From Pedobacter psychrotolerans (lineage in GTDB: Bacteria; Bacteroidota; Bacteroidia; Sphingobacteriales; Sphingobacteriaceae), in the NCBI RefSeq assembly GCF_004340665.1, contig NZ_SLWO01000007.1, positions 261,720 to 325,719 on the forward strand: 64,000 nt of DNA, written 5' to 3'. Below, in pieces: positions 25,764 to 34,279 of this stretch (its first letter is position 1; every line of letters begins with the position of its first letter). A program made the translations under genes and the position numbers. Below the pieces are notes generated by a model. The model was not told the DNA's origin and searched no databases. It saw only the letters and a program-made list of their open reading frames with translations.

Positions 25764-27152
25764 ATGAATTACGATGTTATTGTTTTAGGCAGCGGCCCAG
25801 GTGGTTATGTAGCTGCGATCAGAGCTTCCCAATTAGGAATGAAAGTTGCTATTGTGGAGCGTGAATCACTAGGTGGTATTTGCTTAAACTGGGGTTGTAT
25901 CCCAACTAAAGCGTTATTAAAAAGTGCACAGGTTTTTGAATACATTAACCATGCAGCAGATTATGGCATTACTACTGCTGAAGCTACTGCTGATTTTGCA
26001 GCCGTGGTAAAACGCAGCCGTGGGGTTGCAGATGGCATGAGCAAAGGCGTTCAGTTTTTAATGAAGAAAAACAAGATCGACGTGATCATGGGTACTGGTA
26101 AAGTGAAACCAGGCAACAAATTAGAAGTTAAAGGCGCTGATGGTTCTCAAAAAGAATTAACAGCTAAAAATATCATTATCGCTACAGGTGCCCGTTCAAG
26201 AGAACTTCCAAACTTAAAGCAAGACGGTAAAAAAATTATTGGTTACCGCCAGGCTATGGTTCTCCCTGAACAACCTAAAAGTATGGTTGTGGTAGGTTCA
26301 GGAGCAATAGGTGTTGAATTTGCCTATTTCTATGCAACTATGGGCACTAAGGTAACCATTGTTGAGTTTATGGAAAACGTTGTACCTGTAGAGGATGAAG
26401 ATGTTTCTAAACAATTATTGCGTAGTCTTAAAAAAGTGGGTATCGATGTGATGACTTCAGCTTCAGTTGAATCAGTAGATACGAGTGGTTCAGGTTGTAA
26501 AGTTTCAGTTAAAACGGCTTCAGGTATGCAAACCATTGAGGCAGACATAGTACTTTCTGCAGCTGGAATTGTGGCTAACATTGAAAACATTGGTTTAGAA
26601 GAGACTGGAATCAAAACAGAAAAAGGCAAAATCGTTACTGATGAATTCTACAATACCTCAGCAAAAGGCTATTACGCTATTGGTGATGTGGTTAGCGGAC
26701 AAGCGCTCGCTCACGTAGCCTCTGCCGAAGGCATTATCTGTGTCGAAAAAATTGCAGGTCAGCATGCCGAGCCTTTAGATTATAATAACATCCCGGGATG
26801 TACCTATTGTACACCTGAAATTGCATCAGTTGGTTATACTGAGAAAGCAGCGAAAGCAGCAGGTTATGAATTAAAAATAGGTAAGTTTCCATTTTCTGCC
26901 TCAGGTAAAGCAAGTGCTGCCGGTGCAAAAGATGGTTTTGTAAAACTGATTTTCGATGCTAAATACGGTGAATTATTAGGCGCACACATGATTGGTACTA
27001 ATGTTACTGAAATGATCGCTGAAATTGTGGTTGCCCGCAAATTGGAAACAACTGGTCATGAAATGATTAAATCTGTTCACCCCCACCCTACAATGAGCGA
27101 AGCCATTATGGAAGCTGCTGCTGATGCATACGGCGAAGTGATCCATTTGTAG
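25764..27152 (+). CDS. lpdA: dihydrolipoyl dehydrogenase (E3)
   Basis: A 462-residue flavoprotein that reoxidises dihydrolipoamide with NAD in the 2-oxoacid dehydrogenase complexes. FAD-binding GSGPGGYVAAIRASQLG (residues 8-24), redox pair in GGICLNWGCIPTKALL (the two Cys are spaced by four), NAD-binding VVGSGAIGVEFA (about 175), second FAD motif YAIGDV (about 303) and the C-terminal catalytic HPHPTMSEA. The C-LNWG-C spacing is a common Bacteroidota variant. Its TAG stop is the first TAG of a TCATTAG array, followed by a strong terminator. Confidence 0.96.
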   Translation: MNYDVIVLGSGPGGYVAAIRASQLGMKVAIVERESLGGICLNWGCIPTKALLKSAQVFEYINHAADYGITTAEATADFAAVVKRSRGVADGMSKGVQFLMKKNKIDVIMGTGKVKPGNKLEVKGADGSQKELTAKNIIIATGARSRELPNLKQDGKKIIGYRQAMVLPEQPKSMVVVGSGAIGVEFAYFYATMGTKVTIVEFMENVVPVEDEDVSKQLLRSLKKVGIDVMTSASVESVDTSGSGCKVSVKTASGMQTIEADIVLSAAGIVANIENIGLEETGIKTEKGKIVTDEFYNTSAKGYYAIGDVVSGQALAHVASAEGIICVEKIAGQHAEPLDYNNIPGCTYCTPEIASVGYTEKAAKAAGYELKIGKFPFSASGKASAAGAKDGFVKLIFDAKYGELLGAHMIGTNVTEMIAEIVVARKLETTGHEMIKSVHPHPTMSEAIMEAAADAYGEVIHL

Positions 27153-27194
27153 TCATTAGTCATTAGTCATTAGTCATTAGTCATTAGTCATTAG
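27153..27194 (+). repeat. TCATTAG heptamer x6 directly after the lpdA stop
   Basis: Six perfect tandem copies that begin at the base after the TAG stop codon. As the unit is 7 nt, its TAG falls in all three frames in turn. Confidence 0.95.
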
Positions 27195-27196
27195 TA

Positions 27197-27242
27197 AAAA
27201 TTACAAAACCCTTTAGATTGTTCTAAAGGGTTTTGTAATTTT
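27197..27242. terminator. terminator after lpdA
   Basis: Perfect 21-bp stem (27197-27217 with 27222-27242) and a TTGT loop. Core pair CCCTTTAGA / TCTAAAGGG, A-rich on one side and T-rich on the other. Confidence 0.9.
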
Positions 27243-27256
27243 ACAGGCCTTTTTTT

Positions 27257-27345
27257 CCTAACCACCTAACCACCTAACCACCTAACCACCTAACCACCTA
27301 ACCACCTAACCACCTAACCACCTAACCACCTAACCACCTAACCCC
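27257..27345. repeat. CCTAACCA octamer x10 forming the leader of the next gene
   Basis: Ten perfect copies at 27257-27336, then a partial copy that runs into the ATG at 27346. The whole space between the lpdA terminator and the MBL start is this array. Confidence 0.95.
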
Positions 27346-28185
27346 ATGAAACTCCACACCATCAATACCGGACTTTTTAAACTAGACGGCGGTGCCATGT
27401 TTGGCGTTGTTCCTAAAGCCATCTGGCAAAAAACCAATCCGGCAGACTCAAATAATTTATGTACCTGGGCCATGCGGTGTCTGCTGATTGAAGATGGAAA
27501 CAAACTTATTTTAGTGGATACGGGAATTGGAAACAAGCAGGATGAAAAATTTTTCAGTCATTATGATCTGCATGGTGATGATTCGATGGAGAAATCTTTA
27601 AGTAGCTTGGGCTTTAGTTTAGCCGATATTACTGATGTTTTCCTCACCCATTTACATTTCGATCATGTAGGTGGAGCTGTAATAAGAGATCAAGATACAT
27701 TATCGCCGGCTTTTAAAAATGCAACCTACTGGAGCAATGAAAAACATTGGCAATGGGCTATTGAACCGAATGCACGTGAGAAGGCCTCTTTTCTTAAGGA
27801 GAATATTGTGCCAATACAAGAAAGCGGACAACTTAAGTTTATAGAAGAGGTAGAAAATATAAATTGGCAACCAAACATCAACATTGGCTTTGCTTATGGC
27901 CATACTGATGCAATGATGTTGCCAAAAATCAGTTATAAAGGACGAACAATCATTTATATGGCCGATCTATTACCTTCTATCGGACATTTGCCACTACCAT
28001 ATGTGATGGCTTACGATATGTTTCCACTAAAAACACTCACAGAAAAACTAGCTTTTCTGGAAGAAGCAGTAGATCAGAATTACATCTTATTTTTAGAACA
28101 TGATCCTATTCATGAATGCTGTACCCTTCAAAGAACAGAAAAAGGCGTGAGAGTAGCAGAAACCTTTAACCTGAGCGATTTTTAA
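27346..28185 (+). CDS. MBL-fold metallo-hydrolase
   Basis: A 279-residue metallo-beta-lactamase-fold enzyme. Dinuclear metal site: THLHFDHVGG (H-x-H-x-D-H), the His in YGHTDAM, the Asp in YMADLLPS and the late His in FLEHDP. It also has LVDTGIGNK before the first motif. It resembles lactonase/hydrolase members, and the exact substrate cannot be told. Its stop touches the ATG of the GNAT gene (TAAATG), so the two form an operon. The leader is an octamer array with no room for a normal promoter. Confidence 0.9.
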   Translation: MKLHTINTGLFKLDGGAMFGVVPKAIWQKTNPADSNNLCTWAMRCLLIEDGNKLILVDTGIGNKQDEKFFSHYDLHGDDSMEKSLSSLGFSLADITDVFLTHLHFDHVGGAVIRDQDTLSPAFKNATYWSNEKHWQWAIEPNAREKASFLKENIVPIQESGQLKFIEEVENINWQPNINIGFAYGHTDAMMLPKISYKGRTIIYMADLLPSIGHLPLPYVMAYDMFPLKTLTEKLAFLEEAVDQNYILFLEHDPIHECCTLQRTEKGVRVAETFNLSDF

Positions 28186-28746
28186 ATGATCAGGCCAGCA
28201 GAACCTTCTGATTATAAATTCGTTGTGCCGTTAATCATTCAGGCCATGGGTGAACTGGCTGGTAAATTTGCAAACTCCAGTGATCCCAAAATCATTGAAC
28301 AATTATTTGAACATTTCTTTAAACAGAAGGATAACCAATATAGCTACCAGAATACTTTAGTTTTTATTGAAAATGATCAGGTATTGGGCTCTATCAATGC
28401 TTATGATGGAGCCAAACTCCTTGAATTAAGAAAAACTTTCCTAAATCACCTGACCGAGAACTATAATCTTATCAATTTCCACCCCGAACCTGAAACTGAG
28501 GCAGGAGAATTTTACCTGGATACCATTAGTGTTGATCCAAAGGCACAAGGAAAAGGAATCGGTAAAGCGTTAATTGAAGCTGGCGTTGAATGGGGAAAAC
28601 GTATTGGCCATAAGCGTATTGGCTTATTAGTTGAAATGGAGAACCATAAGGCTTTAAAGCTATATCAAAATAAAGGCTTCAATATACAAAACCAAAAATT
28701 ATTTATGGGCGGCTTGTATTATCACATGGTTTATACAGTTCAATAA
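28186..28746 (+). CDS. GNAT-family N-acetyltransferase
   Basis: A 186-residue protein with the acetyl-CoA binding signature LDTISVDPKAQGKGIGKALIEAGVEWG (Q/R-x-x-G-x-G/A at about residues 122-133) and a C-terminal ENHKALKLYQNKGFN typical of GNAT proteins. The longer insert before the core (HFFKQKDNQYSYQNTLVFIENDQVLGSI in part) is usual for the subgroup. Directly coupled to the MBL hydrolase with no intergenic base. Acceptor unknown. Confidence 0.88.
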   Translation: MIRPAEPSDYKFVVPLIIQAMGELAGKFANSSDPKIIEQLFEHFFKQKDNQYSYQNTLVFIENDQVLGSINAYDGAKLLELRKTFLNHLTENYNLINFHPEPETEAGEFYLDTISVDPKAQGKGIGKALIEAGVEWGKRIGHKRIGLLVEMENHKALKLYQNKGFNIQNQKLFMGGLYYHMVYTVQ

Positions 28747-28846
28747 TCAAAAATCATTTAAGTTTAACGTCATCCAAAAATGAGCATTTAAAGTTTTTTC
28801 AACTTTTATTTGTATTTAATCTAAATAATGATCAATTTCGCATCAG

Positions 28847-29206
28847 ATGGAAAAAGCGTGTATAGATATTAATCAACTAATTAACGTATTCTCAAATTAC
28901 GAAGGTGCTGTTTATCAATCTGATAAGCTAAACTGCTTTTATGTGGATTTTGGTGGTAAATTTGCCCGCTACAACTGCCTGTCTCTTCAAAAACTGAAGA
29001 AAGTTGTGGAAGAAATTAATATTGAGGCACTCCTATTAGATACACATAGAGCCGATTTCGAATTGGTTACCTTTAATGGATGTGAGCATATTTATTTATT
29101 AAATGCATTAGAAATTATTGCTTTGAAAGATTTATTGCACGGTACTTTTACCATGTTTAACTTAAATCATATGGTGAACGACTGCCTTTATAGATTAGTT
29201 TATTAA
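28847..29206 (+). CDS. conserved small Bacteroidota protein, unknown function
   Basis: A 119-residue soluble protein without signal or membrane segments: MEKACIDINQLINVFSNY, then YVDFGGKFARYNCLSLQKLKKVVEEI, and ending LNHMVNDCLYRLVY. It has five Cys but no CxxC pair. The layout (short beta-rich N-part, helical C-part) resembles the short uncharacterised proteins often found near iron or redox genes in this group. It lies between the GNAT and ferritin genes on the same strand. I cannot name its function. Confidence 0.6.
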   Translation: MEKACIDINQLINVFSNYEGAVYQSDKLNCFYVDFGGKFARYNCLSLQKLKKVVEEINIEALLLDTHRADFELVTFNGCEHIYLLNALEIIALKDLLHGTFTMFNLNHMVNDCLYRLVY

Positions 29207-29454
29207 TTCAATAGTTATTGATTAGGGATTGCGTATCATCTGAAGTTATACTCTAACCTAAAACTACACACTCATAAAGACCAGCTATCCCCCTGTCTTC
29301 CAATCAGTATCCGTTTGGCGTTATTGCTTTACATTATCCATTTCTGATCTTCCATCTCGCTATCACTATTTAAACTCATTATAAATACCTACCAGTCAGC
29401 AATTTAGACTAATTTCATATAGCAAATAATTTACAATAATGAACAATTCTGTGT

Positions 29455-29462
29455 TACATTTG
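29455..29462 (+). promoter_or_regulatory. -7 box of ferritin gene (TACATTTG)
   Basis: TAnnTTTG match 24 bp before the ATG at 29487. Confidence 0.45.
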
Positions 29463-29486
29463 TATTGTTATTAAAGCACAGAAATT

Positions 29487-30014
29487 ATGAAAGATTTAAT
29501 GCGTATTAAATGTTTAATATCTCAGGATATTGAAACACTTTTAAATCAGCAGATTAAAAAAGAGGCACACTCTTCATCACTATATTTATCAATGGCATCA
29601 TGGTGTAACCAAAATGGTTATGATTTCTCCTCAGATTATTTCACTAAACAATCTGAAGAAGAAAGAATGCACCAATTGAAATTATTCAAGTATGTTTTAG
29701 ATATGGGAGGAAATGCAATCTCTCCTGAAGTTACTGGTATCAAAACAGATTTTGCTGGATTCAGAGAAGTTTTTGAAGATGCCCTGGAAGCAGAAATTGC
29801 CATCACACAAAGCTTTAAAAACTTAGCTTCAAGATGCTTGAAGGAACAAGATTTTGTTACAATGGAATTCTTAAACTGGTTCTTAAAAGAACAACGTGAA
29901 GAAGAGTACAAAGCCCGCCGTGCTTTAGAATTGTTCGAAGTAATTGGTGAAGAAGGTACTGGAAGATGGGAAATTGATAAGCATGTTAATGACATCACTT
30001 ATTCAGAAGATTAA
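29487..30014 (+). CDS. non-haem ferritin
   Basis: A 175-residue bacterial ferritin (FtnA type) that oxidises Fe(II) and stores iron as ferrihydrite in a 24-subunit shell. Ferroxidase residues match E. coli FtnA shifted by nine positions: E26, Y33, E59, H62, E103 and Q136. The nine extra N-terminal residues (MKDLMRIKC) may instead be untranslated if the ATG at 29499 is used. Own -7 box and own terminator indicate a single-gene unit. Confidence 0.95.
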   Translation: MKDLMRIKCLISQDIETLLNQQIKKEAHSSSLYLSMASWCNQNGYDFSSDYFTKQSEEERMHQLKLFKYVLDMGGNAISPEVTGIKTDFAGFREVFEDALEAEIAITQSFKNLASRCLKEQDFVTMEFLNWFLKEQREEEYKARRALELFEVIGEEGTGRWEIDKHVNDITYSED

Positions 30015-30040
30015 TTAAACACTAACAAAACATATAATAG

Positions 30041-30073
30041 AAGCTATCTCGATGAAAATTGAGATAGCTTTTT
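30041..30073 (+). terminator. terminator after ferritin gene
   Basis: Stem AAGCTATCTC / GAGATAGCTT, 10-nt loop, then T run. Confidence 0.85.
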
Positions 30074-30173
30074 CTTTATACCATAGTTTCATATTATATT
30101 CTTACATATTCTGATCAAGCTCATGCATAAAACATTATAAGGATGTATAAATAAAGAAAAGGTTAAAAAAAGA

Positions 30174-30206
30174 AAGCTTCCAGGGCGTTACCTTGGAAGC
30201 TTCTTT
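30174..30206. terminator. second hairpin in the ferritin/ATP-grasp gap
   Basis: Stem AAGCTTCC / GGAAGCTT, extended by AGG/CCT with a bulged T, followed by CTTTT. There is no gene between this and the ferritin terminator. Confidence 0.55.
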
Positions 30207-30259
30207 TGGTTTAGGTTGTTTAGTTTATGTTGATTATGAATAAGTCTCTTGAAATCTGT

Positions 30260-30289
30260 AAAAAAAGCGCCGTTGCCAGCGCTTTTTTT
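30260..30289. terminator. bidirectional terminator-like hairpin
   Basis: AAAAAAAGCGC and GCGCTTTTTTT form a symmetric stem with an 8-nt loop. It lies 234 bp before the ATP-grasp gene with no gene on its left, so it may end a short untranslated RNA from the interval 30207-30260. The rest of 30290-30522 is very AT-rich and empty. Confidence 0.6.
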
Positions 30290-30522
30290 AAACCAAATAT
30301 ATAATAATAATTAACGAGCATCACAAAAGTAGTAATTATATCGACATAATCAATATATTTTTATAAAAAAATTAAAATAAATATAAAAAAATCGTAAATG
30401 ATACATTTAAAACTATTTATAAATTATAAAAAAAGGTAATTAATGATAAAAAATATGATTTTATATAAAATAAATATGTTTTATTCACTTAAAATCATAC
30501 TTTAAGGAAATATTTAAGTCAA

Positions 30523-31971
30523 ATGATAGAAAATTTTATAAAAAATTACTTAAATCATCCACAAACTTATGATGAAATGTTCTTAAGTAGTGATCAGTAT
30601 CGAAATCACTATCAGAATTTTATCAAAAACTTTTCAAAAGAATCACTTGAGAATTTAAACAAGAAGGAAGAGTTAGCTAAAAAACTCTTTATGAGTCAGG
30701 GCATCACCTTCACCGTTTACGATAGCGGAGAGGGTATCGAAAAAATTTTCCCTTTTGATATCATTCCACGCATCATCACCTCAAGCGAATGGGCGTTCAT
30801 AGAAAAAGGAATTACACAACGGCTTAAGGCTTTAAACCTCTTCTTGAAAGATGTTTACAGCAATCAGTTTATCCTTAAAGATAAAATTGTACCTATTAAT
30901 GTGATTTATTCCTGCCCACACTTCTTAAGAGAAATGCATCATGTAAATGTTCTGCATGATATTTATATCCATATCGCTGGTATCGATTTAATTCGTGATC
31001 ATGACGGCACTTTCTATGTATTAGAAGATAATCTCCGAACGCCCTCAGGTGTAAGTTATATGCTCGAAAACAGGGAAATCACTAAAAGGCTTTTTCCTGA
31101 TTTAATTCCGCAATGCGGCGTAAGAAGCGTAACCGAATATCCGGCCATTCTCTATAAAAACCTGATGGCACTTTCTCCACGGGCCGTCTCCAACCCTACC
31201 ATCGTATTGCTTAGCCCTGGCATGTACAACTCAGCCTATTATGAACACACCACATTAGCGCGTTTAATGGGTGTAGAATTAGTAGAAGGACGTGATTTGG
31301 TCGTGAAAAATCAAAAAGTATTTATGAAAACAACTACAGGATTACAACAGGTTGACGTAATCTATCGGCGTGTAGATGACGATTATCTGGACCCGCTGGT
31401 ATTTAATCCGAACAGTGTACTAGGTGTTGCCGGCTTAATGGGCGTATATCGCAAAGGAAATGTTGCTATTGTAAATGCAGTTGGAAACGGTGTTGCCGAT
31501 GACAAAGCTGTTTATACCTATGTTCCGGATATGATTAAATATTACCTGAATGAGGAGCCTATTCTAAAAAATGTACCCACCTATCAGTTAAGTAACCGCG
31601 ATGAACTTGATTATGTATTTGCCAATATCAACGAAATGGTCGTAAAAAAAACCAACGGAAGTGGCGGTTATGGAATGTTAATGGGCCACGCTGCATCAGA
31701 AGAGGAAACCGAAGCATATAAAATAGAGATTCTCAAAGATCCTAGAAATTTTATTGCCCAGCCCACCATCAGCCTTTCATCGGCACCATGTTTTATTAAT
31801 GGCAAACTGGCACCAAGGAGAATAGATCTTCGTCCTTTTGCATTGAACGGACCAGATGGGATTTCAATTGTACCGGGTGGATTAACACGTGTAGCCCTGA
31901 AAGAAGGCTCGCTGGTGGTAAACAGTTCGCAAGGTGGCGGCAGCAAAGATACCTGGGTTTTAACTTCTTAG
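30523..31971 (+). CDS. circularly permuted ATP-grasp type 2 protein
   Basis: A 482-residue member of the circularly permuted ATP-grasp family (DUF404/DUF407). Diagnostic stretches: GIDLIRDHDGTFYVLEDNLRTPSGVSYMLENR (about residues 152-183), NGVADDKAVYTYVP (about 322), MVVKKTNGSGGYGMLMG (ATP-grasp loop, about 372) and ISLSSAPCF, RRIDLRPFAL and GGLTRVAL near the C-terminus. The family is predicted to form amide/peptide bonds with ATP; no substrate is known. First gene of a three-gene operon with alpha-E and transglutaminase-like proteins (10-bp and 36-bp gaps), a recurrent trio in bacteria. Confidence 0.92.
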   Translation: MIENFIKNYLNHPQTYDEMFLSSDQYRNHYQNFIKNFSKESLENLNKKEELAKKLFMSQGITFTVYDSGEGIEKIFPFDIIPRIITSSEWAFIEKGITQRLKALNLFLKDVYSNQFILKDKIVPINVIYSCPHFLREMHHVNVLHDIYIHIAGIDLIRDHDGTFYVLEDNLRTPSGVSYMLENREITKRLFPDLIPQCGVRSVTEYPAILYKNLMALSPRAVSNPTIVLLSPGMYNSAYYEHTTLARLMGVELVEGRDLVVKNQKVFMKTTTGLQQVDVIYRRVDDDYLDPLVFNPNSVLGVAGLMGVYRKGNVAIVNAVGNGVADDKAVYTYVPDMIKYYLNEEPILKNVPTYQLSNRDELDYVFANINEMVVKKTNGSGGYGMLMGHAASEEETEAYKIEILKDPRNFIAQPTISLSSAPCFINGKLAPRRIDLRPFALNGPDGISIVPGGLTRVALKEGSLVVNSSQGGGSKDTWVLTS

Positions 31972-31981
31972 ATTGTAATAT

Positions 31982-32917
31982 ATGTTAAGTAGAGTAGCAT
32001 CAAGTTTATATTGGCTAAGTAGGTATGTAGAACGCAGCGATGGTATGCTGCGCATGTTAAAAATTAATTATGCATCTTCTCAGGACACCGTTCAGGAGTT
32101 TACATGGAAACCCGTTATCCGGATTTTTTCTTCGGATGATGAGCATGAACTTCTCAATATCCAGCATGATAGCAGAGCGGTAATTGAGTATTTACTTTTA
32201 AACAGAGAGAACCCCAATTCAATCTTAAATATTGTAACATTAGCCAGGGAAAATGCCAGAAGTGTCCAGGAACACATTCCAAAAGACTTATGGCAGTGCC
32301 TAAATGAGTATTATCATACCGTAAAGGATGAAAAATTGCTCTGGTATGTGCAGAAAGATGACCCCATTACTGCCCTGGACATTTTAATCAAGCAGGTAAT
32401 GCTCTATCATGGAACGGCAGATAGCACCATGGAACGTGGTGAAAGCAGAAGCTTTATGAAGATTGGTAAACACTTGGAAAGAAGCATTCAATCAATCGAT
32501 ATTTTAGATATTAAGTTCAGTTCCATCAGCACCAATCCCGATTTACTTACAGATATAGCCTATTGGAAACACTTGCTACTTTCGCTGGGTGGCTATGAAC
32601 TCTACCTTAAAACTTACAGACAGGGATTTGATGCCAAGAACATCATCGAATTGGTAATGCTTAATAACGATTTCCCAAGGTCTGCACTTTATTCGATGAA
32701 CAATATTGAGCGTTATTTCAGCAGACTCAAAAGTGAAAGCAATATTGCAGATTACAATAATTTATCCTTCAAAATAGGAAGGCTGAAAAGCATGATTACT
32801 TACAGCTCGGTAAATACCATGGCAGAAGATCAGCTTCATCTTTATTTAACTGATATCAAGACAGAGCTTTTTGGTATCGGAAACCTGCTTAACGAATATT
32901 ACTTCGCAAATTCATAA
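31982..32917 (+). CDS. alpha-E domain protein (DUF403)
   Basis: A 311-residue, all-helical protein that begins MLSRVASSLYWLSRYVERSDGMLRML, the standard opening of alpha-E proteins, with LARENARSVQEHI (about 80-92), MERGESRSFMKIGKHLERS (about 150) and FPRSALYSMNNIE (about 230). The family always travels with permuted ATP-grasp proteins and is thought to assist them; its biochemistry is not established. Located 10 bp after the ATP-grasp gene. Confidence 0.92.
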   Translation: MLSRVASSLYWLSRYVERSDGMLRMLKINYASSQDTVQEFTWKPVIRIFSSDDEHELLNIQHDSRAVIEYLLLNRENPNSILNIVTLARENARSVQEHIPKDLWQCLNEYYHTVKDEKLLWYVQKDDPITALDILIKQVMLYHGTADSTMERGESRSFMKIGKHLERSIQSIDILDIKFSSISTNPDLLTDIAYWKHLLLSLGGYELYLKTYRQGFDAKNIIELVMLNNDFPRSALYSMNNIERYFSRLKSESNIADYNNLSFKIGRLKSMITYSSVNTMAEDQLHLYLTDIKTELFGIGNLLNEYYFANS

Positions 32918-32953
32918 TGCACTGAAAATTGTAATTATTTAACAATTTATATT

Positions 32954-33946
32954 ATGCCAATATTTAAAATCAAACATATCACCAATTATAAATATGAATC
33001 GCCGGTTCGGGATAGTGCCAACCAAATCATTTTATTCCCTATTAAAGACGATTTTCAAAAAGTAGTGAAACATGATCTGAATATCTCTGGAAGCCCGGAA
33101 ATAGAAATCTTTATCGATTATTATGGCAATGAAGTAGGTACATTTACTCAAAATGAACCACATAACCAGTTAAAAATATTTTCTAAGGTTTGCGTGGAGA
33201 CTTTCCCAAAACCACTTCCACAGGACGATATGTTTAGCAGTGAACAATGGAATAGTCTGGCTTTGATGAAATATGAGGTCCCCTATATTGATTACCTTCG
33301 TCAGGAAACTTTTGAGGGCATTATTCAGCTGAAAGAAACCGCACTACAAATTAAAACTCCCGATGATACCCCCTATCAAACGGCTATTAAATACTGCGCA
33401 CATGTTTTTCAGCAATTTGAATACATTAAAGGAATCACAGCAGTAGATACCACTATTGATGAAATTTTAAAACTAAAAGCTGGTGTTTGTCAGGATTTTG
33501 CACACGTTCTTACTGCAATGTTACGCTTAACCGGAATCCCTGCACGCTATGTAAGTGGATATATCTGTCCGAATAAAGATGGCATGCGTGGCGAAGGTGC
33601 TACTCATGCCTGGGCAGAAGCTTATTTACCTGAATATGGGTGGCTGGGTTTAGATCCTACAAACAATTGCATCGCAAATGAAAAGCATGTTCGCCTGGCT
33701 GTTGGGCGCAACTTTACAAATTGCTCACCAGTAAAAGGAGTATATAAGGGTGGTCTTGAGCACTTCATGGAAGTAAATGTATCTGTTGGCTATAACGATG
33801 ATGATTTTAGCGATAATGAAAATTATTACCAACCAAAGGAAGTCAACTACACGAAGCCATCCGGAATGACCACAGCAACGACCAGAAGTCAAAATAGTTA
33901 CCAGCAATATATGGAAGCGATGCAACAGCAGCAACAACAACAGTAG
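32954..33946 (+). CDS. transglutaminase-like cysteine protease-fold protein
   Basis: A 330-residue protein with the bacterial transglutaminase N-terminal beta domain (MPIFKIKHITNYKYESPVRD) and the papain-like core. The catalytic triad is C179 (AGVCQDFAHV), H218 (GATHAWAEAYLP) and D234 (WLGLDPTNN). Such proteins act as peptidases or amidases rather than crosslinkers in most bacteria. Third gene of the ATP-grasp/alpha-E operon, so it may process or remove the product made by the ligase (inference). The tail ends in a run of eight Gln after MEAM, probably disordered. Confidence 0.9.
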   Translation: MPIFKIKHITNYKYESPVRDSANQIILFPIKDDFQKVVKHDLNISGSPEIEIFIDYYGNEVGTFTQNEPHNQLKIFSKVCVETFPKPLPQDDMFSSEQWNSLALMKYEVPYIDYLRQETFEGIIQLKETALQIKTPDDTPYQTAIKYCAHVFQQFEYIKGITAVDTTIDEILKLKAGVCQDFAHVLTAMLRLTGIPARYVSGYICPNKDGMRGEGATHAWAEAYLPEYGWLGLDPTNNCIANEKHVRLAVGRNFTNCSPVKGVYKGGLEHFMEVNVSVGYNDDDFSDNENYYQPKEVNYTKPSGMTTATTRSQNSYQQYMEAMQQQQQQQ

Positions 33947-34279
33947 GTAATTTTCAGTTCGCGTTCTAAGTCATCGGATGAATATAGCCTGTTTGTTAGT
34001 ATTCATTCGATGACTAATCGTTTAGCTCAGAGTTCTCAGTTCTAAAGGAAACTAATTGGTTGAATATAGCCTGTTTGCCAGTACTCATCCGGTGATGATT
34101 CGTCTAATTTTCAATTCAGCGCAGAAAATCATAGACTATTTCCAAATATTTATCAGATTACAATTTGTTAATTCACTTAGCTGTTTTCAGTGATCATTTC
34201 AAAACTGCAAACTACAAATTGAAAACTGACAGCTGATATACTTTTTTTTCCTAAATTTGCGCCTTTTACAAATAACATT
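33947..34279. other. intergenic with two imperfect direct repeats
   Basis: About 33975-34023 and 34060-34106 share GAATATAGCCTGTTTG, AGTA.TCAT.C and GATGA..(A)TCG. The rest is low-complexity (ACTGCAAACTACAAATTGAAAA). The asnS -7 box TAAATTTG is at 34252-34259, 20 bp before its ATG. Confidence 0.6.
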
